Shown in pieces: positions 53,101 to 63,900 of a stretch of DNA of 64,000 nt. Source of the DNA: Datnioides undecimradiatus (lineage: Eukaryota; Chordata; Actinopteri; Lobotiformes; Datnioididae); NCBI GenBank assembly GCA_008933995.1, contig WARS01000007.1:5638923-5702922 (forward strand), read 5' to 3'. Positions within the stretch are counted from its first letter, which is position 1; every line of letters begins with the position of its first letter. The position numbers were made by a program, and so were the translations under genes. Below the pieces are notes generated by a model. That model was given only the letters and a program-made list of their open reading frames with translations, did no database searches and was not told the DNA's origin.

Positions 53101-53159
53101 GTAATCTCCGCTCTGTCGAGGATCTCCCACCACAGCATTGCACAGATCAAAGGCATCAG
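53101..53159 (+). CDS. vav2: vav2 internal exon (end of CH domain), probably exon 3
   Basis: This exon encodes part of Vav2, a cytoplasmic Rho-family guanine nucleotide exchange factor activated by tyrosine phosphorylation downstream of receptors. The 59-bp exon starts in phase 0 and ends after two bases of an Arg codon. It reads VISALSRIS then HHSIAQIKGI. From memory, human VAV2 residues 108-127 agree at about 16 of 20 positions; VAV1 and VAV3 have TPIA where this has HSIA. The segment covers the last helix of the N-terminal calponin-homology domain and the linker to the acidic region. The acceptor is a good pyrimidine tract ending in TTTCAG and the donor is CAG/gtatgt. The exon number is inferred from the human gene. 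It is too short to show as an ORF of its own. The preceding coding sequence (ending in the DFGK motif in the family) was not found upstream in the window. Confidence 0.93.
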
Positions 53160-54059
53160 GTATGTATCTCATTTGTAGCTCGCTCATTTATTATCTGAGC
53201 AGCCAAAGCACTCGAGAGTATCAGTGTCAAAGAAACCATTTGGATGAACATATTCCACATTTACTTAAGTAGGCCTACATTAAGATGGAGGTGGTTATTA
53301 ACATCTGCTGCTCATTTAAAAGTCGATTTACATTTTTAGGCAATTAGCTGCAGCTTTTAGCCACTGTTATCTTGCCGGGTGCAACATAATCCACAACACA
53401 TTTCCATCTGTCACTCAAACAGTACTGCAGTGTACTGTTTATGAAGACATTTAGTAGCACTCTAGGCTGAGTCAGAATACTACATTGTACATTTTTCACA
53501 GATAATGTAAAGCTGAGAAAATCCCACGCTGCTTTATCAGGCCAGGAATGGGCTTCTGATTTCTCTTCATTTGCTCAATCTGCTTAGAGCTTGGTGGCTC
53601 ACTGGCGCCACATAAAAAGCCATTTTATTCATCTGAGTAATGAGTTGATGGAGCGCGCCCATTAGGAGCCATGCCAAGAAATGAAAGGAAGGGAAAAGGG
53701 GGAGTGAGAGAAAGGGAGAGTGACAGAAAGAGAGCAGGTCCCTTGCCATTAATAAAGACAACACAGCCTGCTGACTGCTGGCTTATTCACTGCCTCTACA
53801 CACTGACCACTTAGCTGTGAGGTGTCAAATGCAATGTAAATCACACTCTGAGCTTTCTCATCCTCAGTTACTTTAATATGAGCAATCAGAATATTGATTA
53901 AATATCAAATTATTATCAAAAGGTTGGATTCTCAAACTTGGGGTTGGAGGTCAGAACCTAAATACTTGTGAACTTTATCACAATAGGATTATGTTTTTAT
54001 AAGTGTTGTTTTCAAAGAAGGGGTGTTGTAATTGGACTAACTGTCCTTGAACAGAGGAA

Positions 54060-54115
54060 CAAGCACCTGGTAACTTAAGTGTCCTTGAGCAAAACACTGA
54101 CTTCCTCTCAGGCCG
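54060..54115. repeat. Possible old SINE/LINE-derived fragment
   Basis: AAGTGTCCTTGAGCAAAACACTGAC resembles the GTGTCCTTGAGCAAGACACTGAAC phrase that recurs in teleost interspersed repeats. Only this short core is recognisable and the ends are uncertain. Confidence 0.35.
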
Positions 54116-55547
54116 AGAGTTACCCTGACCTTTTGCCCCACTTTGGAAGCAGACATGAAATTACAACTGACTTTATTAAGCGAGGTCAAATTTGGCTCCT
54201 GGCCTGAACAGGAAAACATTGATCATGGTTAATAAATGCTACAATGAACTACATTCTCTCAAGGGTATGGGTCAACACAGGATTAAAACTGGATGGTTCT
54301 CTAAACTGAAAGGTAAACCATCTTCAGAACAACAAATTTAATGTTTTTAGCTTTGAGTGCTGGGCTTTATGCCAACAGCAGTCGCCTTTTCCATGTTCCC
54401 CCATGACAAATGTGAATTATCCAGTTGCCTCTGCATTTCTTGTTGGTGTGTAATTTTGAATTGTATAACAAGTACAGTAAGAACTAAAACAGACTACTGA
54501 AAGCATTCTTTCCATCTGATGAATTTCGATTATTCACCAGCCTTCGAGCTGTGGTGTTTCCCTCCAACATGCAAGGACAAGGTCAGGGTCTCTTATCTTG
54601 CTGGTTCCACCTGCTTCACTAAGGATTTGTCTCCGTCAGCCTTCTTATATTTTGTTCTCTGCAGTTTATGTACAGTTGCCTTGTTTGACTTGTCATGTTG
54701 CATGTGGCTCTGCATGTTTTCATATGAGAAGGTCGGAGACACCTTTATAGAGAAGACTTGACAAATTTAACGATCACAACATTGAGATACAGATGCATGT
54801 TGTATCTCAGTGGAATCTGCCGTAATACAGGCTAAAAAGAATAAGATGCAGAGTTCAGCACTGATTCTCAGTGGTATACTGAGTGTTAATATCAATGACA
54901 GTGCTTAATGGAACTCTAAGCAGTCATATCGCTGTCAGTGCTTTCTCTACAAGATTTACAAATATGTACATTGACATATGACATCTCTGTATTGAGGTCT
55001 GAGGCCATGTACTGTATAATTCTCTATAAAGTGGAGCTCTTGCACAACATAGATGTTGGCTGACCTCACTTGGCTTTTCTAAAGGGTCTTTTGAACCATT
55101 TCTTGGTAATTCTCCTCAGGGCAAGGTCAGCTGCATTCAAAGATCCAAGGACCTGTCAGATCTTTTCTGTACCGCTTGAAAGCCCCTGTCAACTATGTAC
55201 AGGCGTGACACAACAGCTATAACTCATCAGTACACATACCATTACATGTAAGGAGTGTACCACACAGACAGAATGCTCATGCCCTCCCGGTCAACTTTCA
55301 CAATCAAGTGGCCATGTATAGCAAAAAACAAGCGATATGATGGAAAGTAGTGTCCTAACATTGACTCAAATAAATGACAAAATCAAGTTAGATGAGCTGA
55401 TTTGAAGCCTTGAATTCTCAGGAAGGGATTTTCAGAGTGAAAATCCCGCCAGGCCACTTCTTCTGCTACCTGGAGCAGGTGGAAGCTCAGTGCCTGAGGA
55501 TCTCAGATTGCGATTATGAGTCAGAGTTAGGTGCAAATCTTCAAATA

Positions 55548-55620
55548 AGAGTAGAGTAGAGATAGAGTAGAATAGGTACTTTATGTATCCCCGTAGGGAA
55601 ATTGTTCTGATCAGGTGGCA
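55548..55620 (-). repeat. LINE 3' tail fragment with AGAGT/AGAAT microsatellite
   Basis: A short imperfect (AGAGT/AGATAGAGT) tandem tract is followed by AATAGGTACTTTATGTATCC and CCGTAGGGAAATTGTT. On the reverse strand this reads GGAAATTTCCC-like sequence, then GGATacATAAAGTA and a pentanucleotide tail, the usual 3' end of several teleost LINE families. The body is missing, as expected for a severely 5'-truncated insertion. The family cannot be assigned from this piece. Confidence 0.6.
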
Positions 55621-58600
55621 TATACAGAAGACAGAACATGAGGATTACCATGTAGCTTGAAACCCGATGATTAATTTGAAGGTTGCTGGCCAAGGACATC
55701 AAAAACTCATTTTAATGACTCTCCCTCAGATTTCCAGATTACTTTTAGATTTACCTTAATAGCCACTTGGACAAATCAAATGTGATAAATGGTGTTGAAT
55801 ATGGCCCCTCTGATGTCTGGCCAGAAGCTCCCACCAAACCTTCAAATCTTTGTTGAAATCATGTTTTTTCTTCTAAAAGAGATGGCTCAGTTGGCAAAGG
55901 CTCAAACCAAATAATTAGAGGAAACAGGTGTGCTTCTCCTTCACTGGATTTCAGATAGGTGCTTCATTATTTGCTCCCAAAAGTAAGTAGGATATAGTCA
56001 CCTTCACATCTCACAGTCTATTTCCTGTATCTCTGGACACCTATAGATTTAGCTTTGTGCTTCTATCAAGTTGGGAGAAACACTCAAAGTTGAAGCAGCA
56101 GATGCTACGATGCTACTGAACACAGCGTGTGTAACTGATGGGCTGTCTTTTAAAGAAGAAGTTATTCGAAACAGAAATTAAAAAGTGATGTAAGACCACA
56201 TGGTCTCAAATCATTTTATGACCATCAAGTATTGAGCTTTAAAATGACCAAAGAGTTCCTCACTGTGTTAAATCTCGGGGTAACATTGCCACGGGCATGT
56301 CCATTGACATTCTGTTGAAGCCCATTGATCTCTGGCCTTTGATGTCTGTTCACTGCAATCAGGCGTCGATAGTTCATGTCTCTGTCACTGTGTCAGCATT
56401 CCAGCCCCGGTCGGAAGTGGAGCCTTTATTTTGCATGCCCCTCTGCACATACAGAGATACACTGGGAGCACAAGCAGGTATTGTCGCTGCTTTGGTTTCA
56501 CCTCACAGTAATGAGGATTTCGAAAAGAAGAAGAAATAGATACATGTGTACATATACAGTATGTCGATCCTGTGTCTTTCTCCTCCTGCCTCTGAAACCA
56601 AACCTACATCCTCAATACCATATACATCTATGCTATCATCAAAAACAAAAAAAACAAAACTTAATCTCAGTTTTCTCTGTTTTTATGTTAAACCTTCAAA
56701 TCCTCATTGTGTTGCAGCCTCATGTTTCCTTCTCTTCATGTGCCCTGGGAGCTGACCCTGTCTTTCTCTCAGCTTATCTACAGAATAAGCCTGCGTCATC
56801 CCTTCTCCTGTTATTCACCGCCCGACCCGTCTTCCCACTACTTATCTTAACTGTCCTCAGCTAACCCTATTCTAACCTTCAACCACAGGCGCTTCGCTGT
56901 CCTAGTTCACCATTGATCCCTGCTGTCAGAGGGCGTGTCATGGGATCTGGGGGATCAGGGTCGGAGAGTGTGAGAGACGTAGGCTCAGCATCTAGACAGA
57001 GAGCAGATGAGGAGGAAGTTTGTGAAGGGGTTTAGATAATGATAGTCCTTTAAATTCCTGAACGTGCACGCTGTCACAGTCATATGTATAGTTTGAGTTC
57101 TTTTTTGTTCTGAATTCACTAATTTAATAGTAAAAAGTTAAATGCATGAAATGCAGTTAATTAAATTCCAAAGTTGTGACATTTGCAGTATTAAAATACT
57201 AAAACAGGTGATCACATATCAAAAGGGAAATGAGGGAAAAACAGTAGATGTGGTGACGCTAAGATAGAAATTTCAAAATAATTCATAAGGTTTTAAATGA
57301 CCAAAACTTAGTTATTTAATTACTTAAATACAATGAAAATGTCCAAATATAGGGGAAATCAAATCGTGTTTTTGGTTGATGTGGCTTCTATTGTTTTAAA
57401 TAAATATGTACATTTTGCCTTGCTGTACAGGGAAACAGCTACAAAGCTACAAGCTACAAATCCTCACAATTGAGGAGCTACAAGGTTTATAAAATAGGGT
57501 AGTTGCAAATGAATTATTTTTGATTTACTAATTCATTAAGTGAGTCATTGTTTCAGCTCCTCAGTACCAGATGAATTGTGACTTGTGTACTTATACCACG
57601 TGATAAATATAAAGTTACTATAAAGATGCAGCACCAGGACCATATAATGTAACATTATAATGCTTCTACAATATTTTCATTTTCAAGTCAAGGAGGAGGT
57701 TGCAGTGAATAGCAGATAGAGGACAAACTCACTGTTTCTAGCCTAACCCACCCCCTCCCCATCCTGTAAGCACAGCTCTGCCCCCCTCACAGTAAATGAC
57801 ATGACACACATTTAGTATGCAGTTGTCTCTTTGCACATCCACTCCTCGTCTTTCACTCATGCCATTTGGATGCATCGCGTGTGCTAATTTACCACGTAAA
57901 TGTTGTGGAAATAACTCGCACATGCAAGACAAAAAAAAAGCCTCTTACTCATATGTTACTATGCGCTCTCTCACACTAAGACACACACGCTCCCCAGGCA
58001 AGTTCGGCTTTGGAAATGAAACTGCATTTCCAGGTTTAAAGGAGAACCGGGAGGGTTTATGTACAGGCATGGCACAGTAAGTGGGGAAGCGCACTAGCTC
58101 ACTCGAGCTCCAGCGATTTATTGACCCCTGCAGAAACAAAGCCGTGTCCTGGGACGTGAAACTGCTTCCAACGCCGACCATTTGAGCTGCGTTCACATCT
58201 AAGGACTACACCATTGGTGTGCTGTTTGACAATAGTTGATCAATGGGGCCGGCTCACTGCAGCACACATGCTCCAACAATTCCCTTTACACCAGGATCGG
58301 CTTTAGGGACAAAGGAGAAGAAATTAGACATTAAATAGTGAAATTGGCGAAGAAAAGGCAGGAAAGTGAGGAGGGAAAGAGTAAAGGCTCGAGTCAGAGA
58401 AGATTAGGACGTCAAACCTGGGTCCTCATGTATTATATGATTATACGATTACAAAGTCCATATAAAGAAATGCTTTTGTTGTTTCAGCATAATGTGGCTG
58501 TTAACCTTTAAATAATCAGGAAAACCTCGTTGACATTAAGAATCTGGTTAATCAAATCAAATAACAAAAGACACAATAACACAAAGGCAGAAAGGAACCT

Positions 58601-59019
58601 GCACATACGATCTCTCATGCCTTCTCTATAGACAGGCAGTGAGACCAAACACTTGTCAGGAATTTTGCTTTAATGTTCGTTAATCTATCTAAACCTGGTG
58701 TTGTCGGACACATCTCTGCACCGCGTCTAAACCAACAAAGAAAACGACATTCTCCTCATATTACCTCAGGTGTGAATGAATCATTTGTGCCCAAACAATG
58801 CAGGTAAATTACAAAACAAACTCTTGACAAATAAGGCGGCCTTGTGGACATCAGTGCTGGGGAATAATCCGAGGTGTAAAAGATAAACACATACACTGAA
58901 TAGACAACTGATTGGTGGGGAAAACCCTTCCAAGTACCACAGCATCCACTCTGGCTGAGCACACTGTGCACGGACCTCGGCAATATGAAGTAACAAGATT
59001 GCAGGAAAGGCAACAGAGC

Positions 59020-59330
59020 GGCGGTGAATCGCCAAGAGGCGACTCATCAGCGGAGTTCTGATCAAATTATGAACATAGTTCAATTACACCTGGTTGTATC
59101 ATTTCAGCGAAATGAAAACGGCAGCATCGGACAGTGCTTGGCTCCGCAAAACAACGCTGAGGTGATACATACGCGCACATATCTCCGCAAACTACTACGT
59201 AATTAAATTTTGCCCTGCGGGACTCCATTAATAACTTATAATATAATGCACATTTCATTGTAGGGGGCCATCAGATGTGGGTGTGTTATTATGCTCCGGA
59301 GGAAGCACCTTCTGCGCTGTGTTTCTGTTC
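59020..59330. promoter_or_regulatory. Candidate conserved non-coding element in the 8.7-kb intron
   Basis: The segment lacks simple repeats and mixes CpG-containing words (GGCGGTGAATCGCC, TACGCGCAC, CTACTACGTAATTAAATT) with AT-rich homeodomain-type cores (ATCAAATTATG, CATTAATAAC). GGCGAATC-type words form a local inverted repeat GGCGGTGAATCGCC. No coding potential was recognised. Confidence 0.27.
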
Positions 59331-59524
59331 ATAACAGTGAGTGAGGAAGCAACATAAATCAGATGAGGCAGTTTTTGTATTATTATTTCTTAATAATAAT
59401 GCTTGTAATCAGCCCCTGAAAATACAGAGGTTTTAATGAAGTCAACCACTTAAACATGGAGACATTTGCAAAGTTAATGAATCAGAGAAGACTGCGGAGG
59501 CTAGCAGGATTCTTTGTATGTTCC

Positions 59525-59544
59525 TGTGTGTGTGTGTGTGTGTG
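59525..59544. repeat. (TG)10 microsatellite
   Basis: A TG run is followed by interrupted TTTGTGTATGCGTGCGTGCG. Confidence 0.93.
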
Positions 59545-60192
59545 TTTGTGTATGCGTGCGTGCGCTTGAGGGTGACCATCTGACCTTTGACTATCTCGCT
59601 GAGCATTCATTAACTTGATGGCTGACACACTGTTTCAGTGTGACCACCGCTTTAATTACAGCAAGGCTAATTGGCGATGTCACACAGATACACACAGCTT
59701 GACGCGCACACACATGCACACACATACAAGCCTGCGCATATGCACAGCTAAAATGATAAGCTAAAATGATATAACTACTGTTTTTATTGCCTTTTTATGC
59801 TCACAGTATAACTTTCACTTAGTGCGATATTTGGCCTTCACACACCAGCAGGTCACCGCTCGGTGCTTTATGAAGATGATGTATCACAATGAAGTCGTCT
59901 GATTTTATCTAGGGATTAAAGCAGTCAAAGGTTTTCAAAGCAGAGTGCTTAAAGGGAGTAGAGAGCTTTTTATGAGAGCTTTGAACGTCTGCTCTCTGAC
60001 ACGGAACTGTCCATATCAGCTCCCGCTTCACTTCACAGCCAGACACAGCTGTATTCATCGCTTTATTGACTTATGCAGCCCAAACTCACAAGTTCTCTCA
60101 GTGGGCATTCAAATCTGCATAACCTCTGACACCCTCGATCTTTAGAAAGTTGATTCGGATGAGTAAAAACTCACAGACTCGCACACACAGCT

Positions 60193-60300
60193 GTGTTTCC
60201 ATTACTTCAGAGGACATACATTGACTTACATTGATTTTCTGCAGACACACTACAAATCTTACCACTATTGGCCTAACACTAACCTTACCCTGCAGCAGCT
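60193..60300 (+). repeat. Left-half copy of the same GGGGAC-type fish repeat
   Basis: Landmarks are TGTGTTTCCATTACTTCAG, AGGACATACATTGACTTAC, ATTGATTTTCTGCAGAC and CCTAACACTAACCTTACCC, which correspond to the left part of the family also present at 61983-62226. The right half (the GGGGAC block) is absent, and a CA microsatellite follows about 70 bp later. Confidence 0.6.
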
Positions 60301-60369
60301 AAGTTTCCTATTACCACATAATCAGGAAAACAAAGCATATTATATATTTGTAAGTCTTACAAGACAGTG

Positions 60370-60393
<24 letters not shown>
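60370..60393. repeat. (AC)12 microsatellite
   Basis: An AC run ends in GTGCGCATGC. It lies just downstream of the dispersed repeat at 60193-60300, a neighbourhood typical for that family. Confidence 0.95.
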
Positions 60394-60400
<7 letters not shown>

Positions 60401-61807
60401 TGCAAAAACTCTTACTTATGAGGCCCAACAGAGAAGGATCCCTCTAAAAAACATGTCACAAAGTGTTTCACATAAAATAACAAAATACAACTTAAACCAA
60501 GATGTTGAGAATCAAAAAGAAGATGATTAAGCAAATTGGAAACTATATGCGGTAAACTATATGTGTGGTAAACCCATGTACAACTCTACTAATTATAATT
60601 CTTTAATCATACTAAAGTTAACATACTTGACCATTTGAAATACAATAATTGCTCAGATTTTATATCATATTATTTAAAACCACATAGTTTAGAGTAAGAA
60701 GTCGCTGATCATGGGGCAACTCTTGTGTTCTTTCCTTGCCCATGTCAGCTCAGGCAACCTTGGGAGCACAGGAATTTCATTGCCGAGTAGAACTTTTTGA
60801 ATGTGGTGTGTCTCACTTTGCACAATGGGTAGTGTAGCTGGTTGAATAAATTGGTTTATTGTACCTTCCAAACATACTGAGGAATCCCACAATGGGAAGC
60901 GGTTGGGATGCTCTGATGACATTTCTAGTTGGAAATGTCTGGTTGATAATAGAGCTTGCTGATTTTAATGAGCTTCAATTGTGCACAACATTAAGATAAT
61001 AGGCTATAATTTGTAACAATCAGCACTTGTGGAGGAAGAAAAAAAAAGAGAGCGACATCATAAACAGGGTCGGGCAATCGAGATGTAATCATGCACTTCG
61101 GAATAATGTTTGCAGAAAGCAGATAGCTTGAGAAAGATTAGTAATAAATCCACCTTGTTTAATGAGTTAATTGATTAGTCATCCATTTTTATGCTGCGCT
61201 ACTTCCCAGGAGTATTGTTTTTGTTGACACTGCGTGAGGGGTGATGAGGAATTTAAGAAGAGGATCAGGATGAATTACTCAGATAATTGCACGATGGGCT
61301 GATACGAATGCTGTTATTGATGCTATTGTAGCTTGCAGTGTGTCTCATAACCACTGCATTTTATAACAAAAAAGTGTACATTTAGGGTACTAAAGAGAAA
61401 CATCTACAGCTTTAAACTTGTCATTTTCAGTATTTTATATTGCTCTACGCTGTCCCAGATGGTCTTTGACAGCAGCCCAAAACTCCTGTGAGGATTTACA
61501 AGACACCTGGCCATCCATCTGAAAAAAAGGCACTTTTTCCTTTTCGATTCCTGAGCAAGGTGGCTATAGGAGGACGCCGTGTTTTTTTATCTGTCAGCAG
61601 CAGTGTGTTGATGTGTTTTGACAATGTTGTTTGTGACTGATGGGGTCCTCCGTTGAATGCATCGTGCTGTTGTGTTGCCCAAGTGATGGAGCTCTGAGTG
61701 ACAGCCTGGCAGATAGAACACACAGTCTCCGACTGGTTATTTTTCTACCTGGTACACTGCGGTGTGTGTGTGTGCAGTAATAAACTGTTTTGTACCGTCT
61801 CTCACTC

Positions 61808-61810
<3 letters not shown>

Positions 61811-61854
<44 letters not shown>
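61811..61854 (+). repeat. (GT)22 microsatellite in the vav2 acceptor region
   Basis: An uninterrupted run of 22 GT units is followed by a T run (61854-61859) and GTGTGTGCACCAG just before the exon at 61873. The run replaces what would normally be the pyrimidine tract, and a CT-rich stretch (61796-61810) lies on its far side. See the finding on splicing. Confidence 0.97.
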
Positions 61855-61857
<3 letters not shown>

Positions 61858-61872
61858 TTGTGTGTGCACCAG

Positions 61873-61941
61873 GCCCTTTCCATCAGAGGACACAGCTCTG
61901 AATGAGGATGATGTGTACCGGAGCCTTGAGGAGTTGGCAGA
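61873..61941 (+). CDS. vav2: vav2 internal exon (start of acidic region), probably exon 4
   Basis: The 69-bp exon opens with the last base of the Arg codon split across the intron, then reads [13 protein letters not shown] and VYRSLEELA, and ends with GA of a split Asp/Glu codon. About 18 of 22 complete codons agree with my memory of human VAV2 residues 128-149, with no length difference. VYRSLEELA is VAV2-like; VAV1 and VAV3 differ here. The Tyr corresponds to human VAV2 Tyr142, one of three acidic-region tyrosines whose phosphorylation relieves autoinhibition of the DH domain. The donor AGA/gtaagt is strong. The acceptor is GCACCAG preceded by a TG repeat and T run rather than a normal pyrimidine tract. 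The exon is phase 2-2 and a multiple of three, so skipping it keeps the frame. Confidence 0.94.
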
Positions 61942-61982
61942 GTAAGTACACAACAAACACCAACACAAACTTTTTGTTTTTG

Positions 61983-62226
61983 TCACTTTTGGGGAACTTT
62001 TTATAAACTCATCTTCTAGAGCTGTCCCTGAAACTACATATCTTACCCCACCCCTAACCTTTACTTCGCCCTTTAATCTAAACCTACCCCATATATAAAA
62101 CCCTAATTTAAAAAACAGAACCACTAAAATGTAATGGTTTACGTTGTAGGGACTAGTTTTCTGCAAATGGAAGTCCCTATTGGGGATGTGCATAGACACA
62201 TTTTTATCCTCACAATGTGATCAATA
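61983..62226 (+). repeat. Dispersed fish repeat of the GGGGAC / TAACCCTAACC type
   Basis: The segment runs from TTTTGGGGAAC through a C/T-A-rich middle (CCCCACCCCTAACC, CTAAACCTACCCC) to AAATGTAATGGTTTAC, GTAGGGACTAG, TCCCTATTGGGGA and CCTCACAATGTGATCAATAC. This order matches a very common teleost repeat recalled from other loci. It begins only about 41 bp after the vav2 exon donor. It has no coding capacity. Confidence 0.6.
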
Positions 62227-62529
62227 CAACAAACAGACAGGAGTGTATTTTGTGGCAAACAGGATCCTATTGTAGCGAGAACAGCTCAGAAAAAGCTTTA
62301 AAATGGGTACAGATGCAAAAGAAGTATTGAATTTATGGAAATCAGTCCAGTCCATTAACTTACTAACATGTTTATCTACAGTATACAGTATATATGGCTA
62401 ATGACACAATATTTGCAGTTTTCACATTTGTGATATTTTATATCTGGTTATAGGTATTTTGTAGTCAATGTAAATGCATATGAAAATGAGAATGCATAAA
62501 AAAACAGAGCGAACTATGATTGTCACTTC

Positions 62530-62860
62530 TTCCAATTTCCTCTAATAGCCTAATTACATAAGCGTGCAACCCTCTGTCACTCTGCCCGTTGCCATGGTGA
62601 CACCAGCTCTCCTCTGGCTTCTGGTGTGGCCGCCTCTCCGCCTGCCTCGGTGGCTAGCTCACTGCCTGGTTTGGTGTGTGTTTAGGTGGCTGGGTGGGTT
62701 CTGCTGGGTGAGGAAAAAGGTTGAAGGGTTTCAGTTGGCAGCAGTTCCAGCGGTGACAGCAGCCGCTCGACTCAGATTAATGGAGAATAATTAGTTAAAC
62801 CGCTCTGAGATGGGTGTCATTCATCACCGGGAGATAGGAGGGAGGAGAGCATGAGGTAGA
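62530..62860. promoter_or_regulatory. Enhancer-like segment with RFX-type X-box
   Basis: GTTGCCATGGTGAC at 62588-62601 closely fits the X-box bound by RFX factors (GTTGCC, two-base centre, GGTGAC/GGYAAC). TAGCCTAATTACATAAG precedes it, and CAGATTAATGGAG and AATAATTAGTTAAAC follow. The site is sequence-visible; the regulatory role and target gene are inferred. Confidence 0.35.
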
Positions 62861-63494
62861 AAGGTGAGCATGGGGGCTATAGATATATGCCCATTGAATA
62901 CATGATGATTGTGGTGTTCTTTACGTGTTGAGGAGGAGAGGAGTGCCAGCCAAGCAGGCTAATACTGGATCAGAGTGCAGTTTAATCAAAAATGTTGCAC
63001 TCAACACTTGAAACATGGACCCTTACCTTGATAAGTGAACTGAATCTTAAACAAAAAGTGATCCTGAAGAGGGAAAGAAAAGAAAAGAACATACAACTGG
63101 CCTGGTATTTTTCTTCTATATCAAAGAAGGATGGAGTCCTACTTGTCCCTATATTGACTGAAGTTAGCTTCTTTGCTTTGCATCTTATTTCAAATTGATA
63201 ATAAAGAAATGTACCCTGTGCAGAGTGGCGGTTGCTTAAATGTGTGAAATCCCTGTCAAAAGATCCAGAGGCTATAGCGGGTGAAAGGTATCCATAGCAA
63301 CAAGTGTCACTGAGTCCACCAGTGAAGCAAGTGAGCGTCAAAGTGGGTTTTTTTTTATGCCCATATACAGTGTTGTTTCTATAGCTGCTGGTTAAGTCTT
63401 TAATGTGTCTCAAACCTGCAACAGCTGCTCTTTCCATTCGTGGGTTTCAGTGCCTGTAACGTCCAATGAGCTTGCAGCTTGATTTCATGTGGGC

Positions 63495-63517
63495 TTTTTT
63501 TTTTTTTTTTTTTTTTT
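63495..63517. repeat. Poly-T run (23 bases)
   Basis: A T run between GTGGGC and CCTGAAACG. No adjacent element was recognised. Confidence 0.9.
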
Positions 63518-63569
63518 CCTGAAACGGTCAGTGGTCCTATAACACGCTGCTCTTTGTGTAACCTGTAGG

Positions 63570-63900
63570 TGCAGAGGGCTGGGCCTTATTGAATTAATCA
63601 TGCCACTCCATCGCACTGCTGCTCTTGACCTTTTACAAAGAACATGTATGCATTTCGTTTCATCAATGGCCAGACACATAATTGATTCATCAGCAGGTCC
63701 TGCACCTAATACAGTTGGACACATTGGGCGCGTAGGCTACACTAGCAATAACCTTGCTCTCAAAGACTCATTAATTAGCCTGAAATATTGATGCATTTAT
63801 AATTTAAAATGAGCTAAAATGGCTGGCTGAACTGCATGAGTGAGGGAGAGGACAGTGATGATGGCACTGCAGTAATAGTCATTTTTTTCATGGATGTATG
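63570..63900. promoter_or_regulatory. Candidate conserved non-coding element near window end
   Basis: The stretch following the poly-T run is repeat-free and has TTGAATTAATCATGC, CATAATTGATTCATC, CATTAATTAGCC and ATTTATAATTTAAAATG words. It looks like a developmental enhancer in texture, with no open reading frame of note. Confidence 0.27.

Larger units (their letters stand above)
53160..61872 (+). other. vav2: vav2 intron between the two recognised exons
   Basis: This 8.7-kb GT-AG intron is bounded by gtatgt and caccag. It contains a purine-rich stretch near 53676-53740, a possible SINE or LINE remnant (54060-54115), a LINE 3' tail (55548-55620), CA/TG microsatellites (59525-59544, 60370-60393, 61811-61854), a dispersed fish repeat (60193-60300), and an enhancer-like block (59020-59330). 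I saw no further exon. The open frame at 56376-56864 (162 codons) has no recognisable domain and looks random. Confidence 0.88.

Noticed and set aside
56376-56864. 162-codon + strand open frame
   Set aside because: Ser/Leu/His-rich random translation without domains, inside the vav2 intron, with another overlapping open frame in a different phase.
61594-62199. 201-codon - strand open frame
   Set aside because: It is kept open by the (GT)22 microsatellite (Thr-His repeat) and crosses a vav2 exon and a dispersed repeat on the opposite strand; artefact.
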